The notes below the pieces were generated by a model that had not been told where the DNA came from, searched no databases, and saw nothing but the letters and a program-made list of their open reading frames with translations. Below are positions 37,201 through 48,660 of a DNA stretch of 64,000 nucleotides, piece after piece (position 1 is the stretch's first letter; each line of letters opens with the position of its first letter). The translations under genes and the position numbers were made by a program. The stretch comes from Phoebastria nigripes (taxonomy: Eukaryota > Chordata > Aves > Procellariiformes > Diomedeidae): NCBI GenBank assembly GCA_035582835.1, contig JAYKAV010001245.1:1125969-1189968 (forward strand). The letters run 5' to 3'.

Positions 37201-40200
37201 AATATTTTGCTTCTGTTATCTGACTTCATTTCCAAGTGTATAGATAAAACACAGTGGTGAACTTGGGAAAGGGACAATTCTTCTAACTGCCTCTTCAAGT
37301 GTGTCACTCACATGAGATATAAGGAAGGTCAGCAAAAACTGTATGGAAAAAACAGAGTGGAAGAAATAAATAATATTAATTTCCTGTGAATCTGGAAAGG
37401 GGAACCCTCTTGTCTTAAACTTTGCGGGCAGCTCCACCAAATGGATTTCTATTTCTCTGGTTGATGGCCTAGCTCATACAAGGGCTTTGTCAAGGTCTTC
37501 CCTAGCTTTCTCCAAGCGGTTTCACAGCAGATTTGGAGGTTCTTTAAGGCTTGGCTAGTTACCCCTGCTGCTGTTGATTAGATGTTAGATTTTACCTTTG
37601 CTTAAAGCACAAAAGCACCCACTTCATAGTATTAAGACAGGTCGTATCACTTGTTCTCCAGTATGCTTAATTGCCTGTTAACCTCAAAATGTCTGGCAAG
37701 TTCTGCTACAGTTGATATGACTGGGGAAAAGAAAATCCAATGTCTGTGACCAAAGCTATAGGATACCTCCTCAGGCACACAAAGCACCATGCAAAATGTG
37801 AGAATGTGGGGGTAACTTAGCTATGGGATATGTCAGCAGAGGGCATGGTACCCCAGCTGCTGAAAGGCAGAGGCCAGTATCGCCTGCAGTGTGAAAATGC
37901 TTGCCAGGTCTTTGCACAATATTCAGATTTGTCTCCTGTGGAGAGAACTTAGTGGCAGTTTGTTTCAAGGTCACTTAAGATGCGGTGAAATAGTATATTT
38001 GGCAGTCAGTTAAAGAAGGTACCGTGAGAGGAGCAACAGCTTGAACTGTGCAGAAGTTACAGTCAGTGCTGTTTGTAGTCTCTTAAGTTGAAAATTCTGT
38101 TTTCAAAGTAGTACTGGCAGAGGCTAATGATGTTGGACAACATAGCCAGATGTAACTGCAGGTGCTCTAAGTTCAGAGTCCTGAAGAGCTTATGTTGTTC
38201 TCATAGTGGGTANAAATGTGTGGCTTTATTCCTTCCCCAATAAGATTGTGATCTTATCTTTGCATACAACATAATGTTAATTTGATTATAATATTACTAA
38301 CTGTGGTGCTTTTCTTGACAATGATAATAATGGGTATGAGGAGGACTTGATCTTTATTTAAGATCATATAGTGGCAATACAAGAGTATATTTAAAATGAC
38401 TGATGTCTTACCCATCAGGAAGCATCTAAATTGATGGGTTTTAGAGGCTGTTTCATTAAACTAGGCTATATAAACCAAATAATTTTCATGTTTTGCTTTA
38501 TCTTGTACGTAGAATTCACCTGCATTTAAGTGGAATGTAACCTCTGCTTAAAAACACTGAATAGAAACATTCAGAATTTGCAGGAAGAAAAGAAGATGTT
38601 TGAGTGAGTGAAATCTGCAGCATTTGTAGATGGCCTTACCCAAAGTAAACAAAGATTTCATTACCAATTTCAATTTCTCTTTATTTTCAGAGTTGACTTA
38701 TGCCTCAAATTCTGTTTGAGCTGAGGCTTTAGGGATTTCTTAAATACAGTACTTTGAATGACTTTCAAAATGTTAGTTAAACTGGTGAGAAACTAGCCAC
38801 AACCTACATGCTTACATTCACTCCTTCTACTTTTTATACCACATTTCTCCAACCATATAAAAGAGAATTTTAGTAAGTGATAATGTCCTAATGTAGGTTG
38901 TTTTTTTTTTTTTTTAATTAAGATAAGATTCGTTTCCCTTCCATTTTGCTTAATATGTTTTCAAAAACATGCAGTAACATGCTTATTTATAATATATTAG
39001 GGATGAGGGGAAGGAAATTAATAGGATAAACTTTCAACCACTTGCAGCTTTCTTGGACTCCTTTTATTTAAAAGTAGGAAAGCAAGGGTTTTTTTCCAGT
39101 CTAAATTGAACTGNATGCATAACGCCTGTTTATTCTGAAACTGCTTACCATATGTGCTTAGGTCCCAAGTAGTTCTTAACAATCAAGCAATATTTGGAGA
39201 AACATGTTTCAGAGCAGATTTTAAGGAATTTCCCTGAACACTGAGGTAGGCAGGTTAGGTACCACAGGAGACTCTGGTTTTGATGATGAAGCCATTTTAG
39301 GAAGTTCCTGCTTGCCCTGGGCCACTCCTGCACGGAAATTTGCCATTTGTTCACTGGTGTGGTAGGAGTATTTGCGGAGCTGCACTGTAAGTGAGCTCCG
39401 TGGAAAAAAGCTGGGTAAAAAGTGGCACAAAAAGAAGAGGATTTCCCCATTTTTCATACATTTGAACACAGTTACTTCAGTTTAACAAAGCACATCAGCT
39501 TAAGTAAGCAGGATGGAAGTACTGTACATTGATTTTTACTTTAATGTCAGTGGAAGTACATAGTAAAACTGTCCTATGTAGTTCCATAAAATCAGCTGTT
39601 TTTAATGAGCTGCTATGTTAATTTAAAACATATTCACCATGACAAAGACATGCCATGTAATTGTTGAATCTCCTTTGTGTTTGTTATAATTGAATATTTA
39701 ATTATAATTTTTAAATGATAATATAATTAGCATAATTTATTTGAGAAATCCATATTACTATCCTTAATTACATTATTTCTAACAATACTGCATATTAAAG
39801 ATAGTCTGATAAGGGTTCACACACTTCTATTCCTTGGTGTTTGCCCTCTAGACATCTGATAGTAATCCTTAAATTTCTGAGGAAAAAAATCTATCACTTC
39901 AACATTATGGAAATGCATGTAGTCCGGCAAATCAATCCCATTAACCTCTCTTACCCCAATGGTTTTGCTTATTCATAGCTTTTTGCATGAAACTGTAAAA
40001 GCATAAAACTAACACTAATGCAGCTTTAAATCCTCTCAAACTGTTTTGCTTTTGGGATGTTTGTATCACTGCAGATGTTCTGAAATAATGTAATCCAAGT
40101 ACAGTGTATATTGGATTGTTCACTTTTAAAGATTCATCTTTGTAGAAATACCTGTTTGGTGGTATAAACTTCTGGTTGAGCCAGGTGTCACAAACCTAAA

Positions 40201-40320
40201 ACTGAACCAGAGTCCTTCTACAGGCGTGCCTATTTATCTTGTATATATCTTGTATAAACTGGAAATATTTGGGGTATAAACATACTGAGAAACACTGACA
40301 GCATTCTTGAGGGAACTGAG
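31246..40320. other. Long AT-rich non-coding stretch
   Basis: About 9 kb without a recognisable gene or transposable element. It contains homopolymers A15 (31998-32012), T13 (35059-35071), T11 (35511-35521) and T15 (38901-38915). Open frames are under about 105 codons and lack motifs. The stretch 39600-39800 is very AT-rich, with many AATTA words. Confidence 0.5.
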
Positions 40321-40388
40321 GATGTGTCAGCTCTGTCACTCACAAAGGGACCGTCTGTGAAGGAGCTGGAGTGGAAAAGCTGGCTCTC

Positions 40389-40564
40389 ACGCCAGCTCTC
40401 GGGGCGCGGGGGCCCAGCTCCACGTGCCGGCTCTGTCTCGGCGAGGGTCACGTCGGGAGCATGCGTCTTGCCACAGCCGCCAGCGGCCTCCAGCTCGTGA
40501 AGGCAAAAATGATACCCCATGAACTGTTTGCCCAGACGGGGAAATGCCCTGGCGTCGCCTACCC
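40389..40564. promoter_or_regulatory. Small CpG cluster
   Basis: By my count about 18 CpG dinucleotides fall in roughly 175 bp, against very few in the surrounding kilobases. G+C is also sharply raised. Such clusters in vertebrate DNA usually mark an unmethylated promoter, an exon or a recent insertion. Frames are open on both strands (plus 40371-40580, minus 40230-40520) but neither product is recognisable. No TATA box or clear splice pair decides between these options. Confidence 0.45.
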
Positions 40565-41228
40565 GTGGCTCTCTGCCTAAAGGTGGAGAGTCTGTTGCTG
40601 TCTAATTCAAGCCATTGGTGCCAGGGAAGTGGACAAAGCTCTTCTGTCTCTATAAAAGATATTTATGTATAAAATCTTTATTACAATTAAAGAAAGAAAT
40701 GCTTCTTTGTCTGATTGAACACTTTGCATCTTTTTTCTGTTTTTCATTCAAAAAGAAGCTATATTTAGGGAGAAATATCAGTAAAGTCTAAAGGAACACA
40801 TCAAGTTGTCTTTGGAGTTTAATAAACTTGGCTGTGGTAGGACTCAGACTGTCTGTGTCTGATGATGCTGGCTGTTTAATCCAAATGTGGTTGTTTGCGA
40901 AATAAAAATGGTTCTACCCTTACAAATAGCTGGTAATTTTAACTCAATGTGAGGCATTAAAAACTCCCCTCCTCTCTATGCCTATACAGCCCAGTAGGAA
41001 GGAAGTCTTTTTCTATTTTGTGTACTGCTACAGATGGAGATTCATCAGAGCTCAATAGGGAGATAGTATAGCTTAACTACACTATATGCATGCATACAAC
41101 CCATTGGAACAAATCTTTTATGCTCCTGGTTTGTGTATTTTGGTACGCTTTGTGATTATCATTGATTTTCTTTGTTACACCATACAAAGCAACAGCTCAA
41201 AGTATTCAGCTAAAGTCTGAGCATTAAA

Positions 41229-41229
<1 letters not shown>

Positions 41230-41263
<34 letters not shown>
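41230..41263 (+). repeat. A34 homopolymer
   Basis: Thirty-four consecutive A, the longest homopolymer in the window, preceded by ATTAAAC. It could be the tail of a plus-strand retroposed transcript with an ATTAAA signal, but the upstream sequence is not recognisable as any gene or repeat. Confidence 0.9.
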
Positions 41264-41266
<3 letters not shown>

Positions 41267-41720
41267 TTGAAATATATTTTGAGAAAATAAGGTTAGAGGT
41301 AAAACAAGAAAAGAGCAAGATTTATTGGACAGAAAAGGAATTGGTAATCCTATGTACTAGAGAGGATGAGGTGAGAAGTACAAAGGAAGAAGTAATGAGG
41401 GTGGAAAATGGCTTGTTTAGGTAGGGAAAGATCCAGGTTGTATGCAGAGGTGGCAAATGAGGGATTAGAGGGTAAAATAAGCCAGTTACTGGATCAAATG
41501 TTGAGGAATCTGGTTCAGTACAAAGGGGTGAAAATCGAGGCTGCTTGGGAAAGGATTAGTATTGAAAAGTGATAATTGCAGTTGAAAAGGGAAACAATAA
41601 GGCTTGCACAAGAGGGGAAAAGAAGGATAAAAATGAATCTGAAAAAGCAAAGTAAAAAAACCAGGATTTAGTGAAGCAGAAGTCTGCCATGTAATAGAAG
41701 CCTCTCATTTAATCCAGGAG
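41264..41720 (+). repeat. Purine-rich tract after poly(A)
   Basis: About 450 bp with strong A+G bias on the plus strand (repeated GAAAAG, AAGGAAG and GAGG words) following the A34 run. This is strand-asymmetric low-complexity sequence; no gene. Confidence 0.7.
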
Positions 41721-42972
41721 GGGATAATGATAACACAAATGAATAATCAATTTGGTTTCAGTTTTGCTCACATGGTGTGTGCCTCAGAATCTTTCCTGGA
41801 GGACAGAGGCAGGGAGGTCATGGTTGTGATCACATGAAATGGATTTGGAGCACTTACCATTCTCAGCTGCTCCCAGGTATGCTCCAAGGGATAAACTTTC
41901 AAAACCACAATTGGAAGATGTGCGTACAAAAGCTTGGGGTTTGTTTGGATGAAAATGGATTTGGGATGCATCTCTCTCCCACTGAGTTTGCATCTTTAAA
42001 TCTGTCAAGAGACCTCCCATTCTTCCCCAGAGATATGTATTTATTTATTTTTATATATATGTTTGGATGGCGGTAGGGAATTTTTATGCAGCCAGTGTGA
42101 ATTTTTTTTTTCCCTTGAGTTGGAAATTCTGGTGCAAGAATAATTTTAGTTGCTAATAATAGCAGAGTTTGGAGCAATTTTGGCATTTTTTACATGGAAT
42201 TCAGTGAAGCAATAATGAACAGAGTTAGTCCAACACTAGTAAAATGTATTTAAATCATCCTCTGATTGCAGGAGTTATCACTGAATGAATTATTCATGAG
42301 CTATTTTTCAGACATAGATTAATGCAAAATGTATTCACACTTTATTTGAAGCAATATTGGAAAATTAATATATGATTGCAATTAATAATTTGAGTGTGGG
42401 TAGGCATTGTTCGCGATGATTTTTGCTTCCTACAATACCTAAGATATGAAAAAGAGTAATGTGATGTAGTGATCTGAAATGAAAATGTCTGCTTATGCTG
42501 CAGAGCTGAGCTCTTCCAAGGGAGAGAAACTCCTGAGTCCCTTTAGAAATGTCCTATAGCATTTTTACTCTGGTGTCCGAAGTTGATGACGCTGTTAGCT
42601 GAATGTATCTGCTTCTTTGTGTATTCTGAGGATAAGGGCAAGATAGCCCAAAGTTCCTAATAGCAAATACTATCTTCTCATTTTGTTTCATGAAAAATGC
42701 ATTTGTTTCAGGAGAATAGTTTCCTGAACTGTTTCTTAGATTTCTTTTCACTGCCTGAGGACTGAATTCTTATGACTTCTGCATTTTATTTAAATTTTGC
42801 CCTTGTCAATAAAGTAAACCATGGAAGTGAAATGAACATCTGTGTCTGTGTATCTTGGTTGGATCAAGGTTGGATACATTTTTCAAAGGTCTGTGCTGGT
42901 CTGTCACAAGTTCTTGGTTTCAGTCCCAGATCAACTGTGGTGGCCCACGTTATATGGGCCATTACACATTAA
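41721..42972. other. Non-coding stretch, nothing firm
   Basis: No gene recognised. The last 100 bp or so may be the inner part of the old CR1 fragment that ends near 43026. Confidence 0.5.
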
Positions 42973-43026
42973 GCCAGACTAGAGGACCTGATCTGGCCTT
43001 TCCCAGCCTTGAATTATATGAATCTT
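42973..43026 (+). mobile_element. Old CR1 LINE 3' terminus
   Basis: GCCAGACTAGAGGACCTGATCTGGCCTTTCCCAGCC, followed by GAATTATATGAATCT, matches the 3' end of old amniote CR1 families (consensus like CAGACTAGATGATC...GGCCTTAAATTCTATGAATCT). It is on the plus strand. Only the terminus is clear. The element may begin as far left as about 42845. Confidence 0.75.
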
Positions 43027-45461
43027 GGTTAATATCTATCTGTCCAAAGTGAAACAGGGGTATAGGATAGGCTATTACTTTCAAATTATATATATTACTC
43101 AGTAGAAGAAAGTGGCCTTCACCTCTTAACAATTAGTTTATATTCATTAGAGGGATCTAACTGTAATTGCTCACATTTTTAATTTTTGGCTATGATGCAG
43201 TAAAAGACCAATGTACTAGCATCAGATCTTGGGATACTCTGCCACTCCACATCATAACACNCTTTCACATGAAGGTAGAAGAAACTGAATACTTTGACAT
43301 GTAATGCTCCTAGTGTTTTTCTTGTAACCTTCTGCTGTAATTTAGACTTTCCCCGCTGCCGTCTGATTGAAAACAACCAATTGTTAAAGATGCCCAAAGA
43401 AAAGGATGCCTAGTGTAGTTTTTATTTCCCAAGAGACTACTTCTTATGAGATCATTGCCTTATCTAGGAATTTTGTAAAACCATGGTGATTTAATAAATG
43501 CCTGTAAGTCACCTTTCAGTGCCTACCCGTATCATAATACTAATGCATCAAATAATGAGCCAGGGGAGGAAAAGCTGCTTGGTGTGGAAAATCATGTTCA
43601 GCTTTGACATTTTAAGTCTGACTGCTAGACTGAAAAAGTATTTGAAATAACTCTTCAGGATTCTTGACGTGTCACATTTGTAACCAATCTCCTTACTTTG
43701 TAATGTAAATCTGAATTTTAAAAAAATAGTTCTTTTTCTTGTCTTTTTTTTCTTGAAGGGTCACTTACTCACTTTGGATTGATTTCTGCTTCCTAAATAG
43801 GACATAATAGGTCTTTAATAGTCTTGTTGGGCACGCTTATTCAGAAATAAGTATATTATTATCACAGGAGTACTTTTCATACTATTGTCAGAAAGGTGAA
43901 AGATATATTAAGGCTTACTTGAAATGAGGAGGCAGACAAGTTTTGTCTTTATCAAAACAAGATGTGAAACTTAAAGTATATGCCAAGGAGCTGATTAGTA
44001 ACAGCTAATGCTGTTTTGGTCAGCAGAGCCGTAAAATTTCCATACTCACATGTACTTCGGACTAATCTTTTTTCTTTTCTAAAACTGGTAGTGAGTGGAA
44101 CTGATGTTAGAGGAATTGTCCACAAACAAGTTAGTTCTCTTTGAATAGTTGTTAATGATATATCTTCCTCTTATGGAAACTCCTCCACTTCCCTGGCCTG
44201 GAGATGAGACCCTTCAGGGTGATCCTGCCTTTGCCCATCTCAGCTCCAGAATGGGAGTGCGATACAGAGCTCAGCAAGAGATGTGACTGGATATTTCCTC
44301 TCTTCACTGCACAAGGTGTCTTGCGCAGTCTTTAGAAGTTGCCATGGAATTCAGTTGTCAAACATTATATTCAGGCTTGTTTTTCCTCTTGGCATTGTTA
44401 TGTTTTTTGGCCATGGCATCATTCTTACTTTCACTACCAGATAGTTGCAGAGCATTGCAAAAACTTCAGAAAAATTCCTGAGACATTCAATAATCTCTTG
44501 ACTGTGATCAGTGACAAATGACATCATTACCTATTTTCTTTACCTCTGTCAGGAAGAATTGTGATGTCTGATGTGGGGTAAAGGCGAGTTCCTCAACCCT
44601 TGATAAAAAGTCTGTTTTCAGAANTAAAGATAATTGGAAAGAAATGTGAATGGGCAGAACAAATATGATCTGGATGCAGTTATATGTAGTGAATAAGGTT
44701 CAACTTCATTTGCGACTTAATGACTCACTGGACTGCATACCAACTTCAAATTTTAAAGCAATGCAGATGTTTCAGGGACACAAAATTCCATTTCTTAGGT
44801 TTCATGTAAACTATAGAAGATCAATTAAGCAGAAAATTGTCTTTAATGAAAAAAATATGTTCCGTGATCAGTGTCTTTCAAATGCCAGATATTCCTGCTG
44901 CACACTTGATTGCAAAACATTCAAAATCTGTGTGAGAGATCTTAACAGAGAATTACAATACAGTGTACTTCTGCATCTTGTGCAGCGGAAGTAGTTATGG
45001 GCTGAACTATTGGCCCAGGTGACTGTGGTAACAAACAATTCACCCATGTAATTTTTGTTGCTTGTGTTTTCAATTCAAACATTAATACAGACTTCCTATA
45101 TTTTTAAATATTCCCTTTGTTTAATATTGCAAGACATAATACACATAGATCTATCACAGCATAGATGCTCACCGCAGAAATCCTACAAAAAGGATTACTT
45201 ATCACAGAAATATCCCAAACATTTTAATTAAATGAATAATAATCTATTATATCAAAGTTTGAAGCTAAATGAAAAAAAAAAATGGATTCAGCACCCACTG
45301 GTTATTGTATCTTTATACAGTGGTGTATTGAACTAGGTTTTATCTTTAAATAAATGGGAACTCTCTTTAAATTAAATTATTAACTGTACATGCAGTCCAC
45401 ACTTTCAGGGATTTAAAATTTTTTTGACTTTCGCCCTTCTCCCTGGTCTTCTGGTTTTATT

Positions 45462-45511
45462 TAAAACAAAACAAAACAGCCCCCACCAAACAAAACCCCA
45501 CCACCACCACC
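45462..45511. repeat. A/C-rich simple repeat with (CCA)n
   Basis: AAAAC units pass into CCACCACCACCACC. Low-complexity sequence, with no recognisable retroposon attached. Confidence 0.8.
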
Positions 45512-47049
45512 ATTTCAACCTAGGACTGCAGGTTCATCAAAACCCTCTTAATATATGAATCTGACATCTAGTCACTATTTCTACTGTTGAAGGAGTAGAA
45601 AATACTGAATGTTTAACCTGAGACCCTCTTTTTTTTTCCCCAAAGTACATGATGATACATTAGTACAATCGCTATGTGCTTTAGTTGAGAATACAACATT
45701 GCCTTTAAAAAGCGCTAAATGGATTATCTTCATAATTTATTTTAACCTATGACAAAAGAGTTAAGGGACAGTAAAGGATTATTTATCCATTCAAAAGATT
45801 ATTGGAGTTAAATTTCCAAGCATATCACTGTGCTCTAGAAATACCTACAAGTGTTTATATGTTGTTAGCATAAGATAAAGGTCACTCTGCTCAAGGCAAG
45901 TTCATTCTGAAAAGTTTTTTTGTAAATATTTGAATTTTAAAGAACTTGTGGCTGTCCTTTGGGCCTAGATTCACACTTAATACTGACAGCTGTATTTGCT
46001 GTCAATTCTACAGCAGTATTTGCCTTTGGGGAATTTCAGTGAGTATTTACTGGATAGTTCTGATGGCCCCACCTTTATTTACCTCTCTGNTTGAGAGTCT
46101 CCATTACTAACTGCGTAACTTGCTGAAGAAAAATTATAACATACCTTGCTTTTCCATATTGGGTAACAGAATTGCCTTTCATAAGCCTCTTTCCTTCTTA
46201 TTGAAGAAAAGTCTACTGAGGATCTGGATTTGATTGGCAGATGATCTGCCCTGGCTCTTCAGTGCCTTTGCAGAAGTGAGAGCAAGTGACTTGGGACAGG
46301 TCACAAAGCATGCGTTTGCCTGTCCAATGCATCTGTTTTAAGCACTGTGAGGCACACAAATGTCTGCAGGTGAAATGTGTATCTATAAGAACACCTGTTA
46401 TTGCACATTTTTGTTTTAATAACAGTTGCAGCTACAAGATGAAATATATCGGCAGAAATCAAAATCTTTTTTTGTGCCCTGTAATTCATATTAGAAATGC
46501 TTGCCTGTTTTCAGCCTTTTGGGGTTGAGGGTCTAGTATTTTTTTATGTATAATTCATTTTTCCAATTACGTTACATTTATTTCCTGTAACTAAATGTCA
46601 GGCTTCTTAAGATAGCAATTTTAAACACTTGGGGGGAAAAAAGTAACAAACACAAATGGGAAATTAACAGGTATTCTTGTCAGCATGTGATTAATTTGAT
46701 TTACATGGAATTACAAATGTTTATGTAGCAAACATTTGGTCCACATGTTGTAAGCTAAACCCGTGTGACTAAAACCTTTGTCTGCATTTTTGCTTTTGAA
46801 CACAGTATGGTTACAGGTTCCAATATGGTCAAAGTGAACAGTCGTTCCTAGCTACTTTTTTTGTGGCATATCCCTGAATATCTATTACTATAAAGGTTAT
46901 ATTGTTCTTTAGTTCCTCANGGTAAGGAAATGATAAAGCTCAACCAGCACTGGGTATGCCTCGGTTAGCTTTGTAGCCTATGTTGGGTTGAATGCCTAAT
47001 CACTAGAAAAATAAGTAAACAAAATTAAAAGCAGGGATTGTTTATGATT

Positions 47050-47114
47050 TAAAAAAAAACCCAACACAAAACCAACAAAACCCAAAAGAACAAAACAAAC
47101 GAACAAAAACCACC
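47050..47114. repeat. A/C-rich low-complexity stretch
   Basis: Irregular AAAC/CCAA units, complementary in style to the GTTT stretches elsewhere in the window. No associated element recognised. Confidence 0.8.
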
Positions 47115-47922
47115 TAAAGGTAAGATTTGTTCTAGTTTGGATGTAATTAGTCAGCATATGAATGTAAATTATCTGAAACACTTCCATCTGGGGAGATGTT
47201 TTTATTAGGAATGAATGCTATTTTTCCTTTATTTCACATTCCCTTATTTTTGTTTCCCATTTAAATGATTCAGATGTTGAATATCACAAGGATAGGTTCC
47301 TTTAAAAATAAAAAGTTCTTTTTGGATTTTGGTCAATTCAGGTATTAATTTAATGTTGTTCTGCACCATTTCAAAAGCAGGGTTTTTCATTACTGTTACA
47401 ATCGCCAAGCTGCCACAGTAAGGTGTGACTTTTCTGTGATCTCATTAATGGGATAGAAATTAGGACTCGACAGAGTGAATGAAATTAATTCCTCTTGCCT
47501 GCTCCTTTGGACTACGGGGAAGCGGAGTGAGTGCCTGCCTCCTCGCAGCTGGGGAGAGGAGGAAAATCCAGTTCCAGCAGGAGAGCCCTTTGCAGGATGC
47601 TCACAACAGGAGGAAAATTGCAGTCAAAGCTGGAAACCTAAATCTGGGTTTTATCATTGTGTCAGACAAACAAACCAACAAACAAGCAGGAGGTAAATAA
47701 ACGGCACACAGACAGGAGAGATGAAATGGGAGCAGACGTGGTGGCCAGGAGGCTCTCTGTGGGCTGCTGAAGGAAATAGAAACAGAGAGCTGAAGAGACG
47801 ATCCCCCCNCTGCCATTGCCCCCGTGCCTTGCAGAAAGACTTTCAGGGGAAAACGTCACCTCTCATTCTCTTCTCCTGTTGTCAGGGGTACTTCAGTATT
47901 AACCCTTTTTATTTTGCTGCAG

Positions 47923-48023
47923 AAGTCTTCAGGTGGCTGGTGGTGGCGTGGAAGGGAAGAAATGATTTTGCCAGCGATGCGCATTATCCTGTTGTTCGTC
48001 CTTCCCGTGCAGGGTAGCGGCAG
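47923..48023 (+). CDS. Candidate first coding exon with signal-like peptide
   Basis: Hypothetical. AACCCTTTTTATTTTGCTGCAG is a good acceptor (AG at 47921-47922). After it, a purine-context ATG (47962-47964) and a second in-frame ATG (47977-47979) open MILPAMRIILLFVLPVQGSG, a short hydrophobic stretch resembling a secretory signal peptide. Possible donors are CAG|GTGGCA (GT at 48024-48025) or CAGG|GTAGCG (GT at 48014-48015). Without splicing the frame stops at 48094-48096 after a further 24 codons. A second acceptor-like tract precedes 47886. I do not recognise the protein, and the same features can arise by chance in GC-rich DNA. Confidence 0.2.
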
Positions 48024-48298
48024 GTGGCAGTCAGGACTCTCATCCACCCCATGCACCTTCAGCACCAAGTTGTTCCTCAAAAACTGTCTCTCCTAAAGCA
48101 GCAGCCGAAGACTGGGGCTTGGCAAGCTGATGTGGCGGACGTGGGGCACAAGGCTAAGCAGGCTGCTTAGCAGGCCTGGGAGCTCAGGGCAGGCCAGGCC
48201 CCGGGGCCTGGACAGGGCCGCCTCGGGCAATGGCTGCCCAGGCAGGCTCTGGCCCTGCTGCCTTCCCTCCTCGCCCCCGATGATCCCTGGAGATCAGT

Positions 48299-48324
48299 GG
48301 GGCTGTCACTGCTGCCACAGCCCC
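48299..48324. repeat. 8-bp inverted repeat (hairpin)
   Basis: GGGGCTGT (48299-48306) and ACAGCCCC (48317-48324) are perfect complements around a 10-nt loop. It is a stable small hairpin in GC-rich sequence; its role is unknown. Confidence 0.8.
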
Positions 48325-48660
48325 CTACTCGGGTATGGTGGGCCCAGGGTGCCCGGGGGTTGCGCCTGGCTCAGCCCCCGCTGTCCTGGAGCGCTTTCAG
48401 CCCGTGTCTTGTGGTGTTGATATGAATGTGACAGCTTACAAATTTGTAACGTCTTCATTAATGACAGTGTCTATCATGTATATCTATACCATAACGTGCA
48501 GTTCCTCCCCTCAGCAAATTATGGAGATGATGAGTGGAGAGCTTTCAGGAGAGCCACAGTGGTCCCGCCGGTCGTCTCCATAGTTTCCTCAGGAGCCCGT
48601 GCTGGTCGGACTGCTGTCAGTGCAGACAGCCCTGCTGCGCATAATGGTGGCAGGCATGGC

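Larger units (their letters stand above)
43027..47460. other. AT-rich non-coding stretch
   Basis: No gene recognised. Plus frame 44650-44994 (114 codons) is open without recognisable motifs. Low-complexity A/C stretches occur at 45462-45511 and 47050-47114. Confidence 0.5.
47490..48660. other. GC-rich kilobase, possible exon or promoter region
   Basis: This is the largest GC-rich block in the window. The 48120-48420 part is the most CpG-containing (about 13 CpGs by eye, including GGCCGCCTCGGG) and holds a hairpin at 48299-48324. Long frames overlap in several phases on both strands, as expected from composition. Features consistent with a gene 5' region are raised GC, CpGs, strong acceptor-like tracts and a signal-peptide-like open segment (listed separately). 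A decayed GC-rich repeat is the main alternative. Confidence 0.4.
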
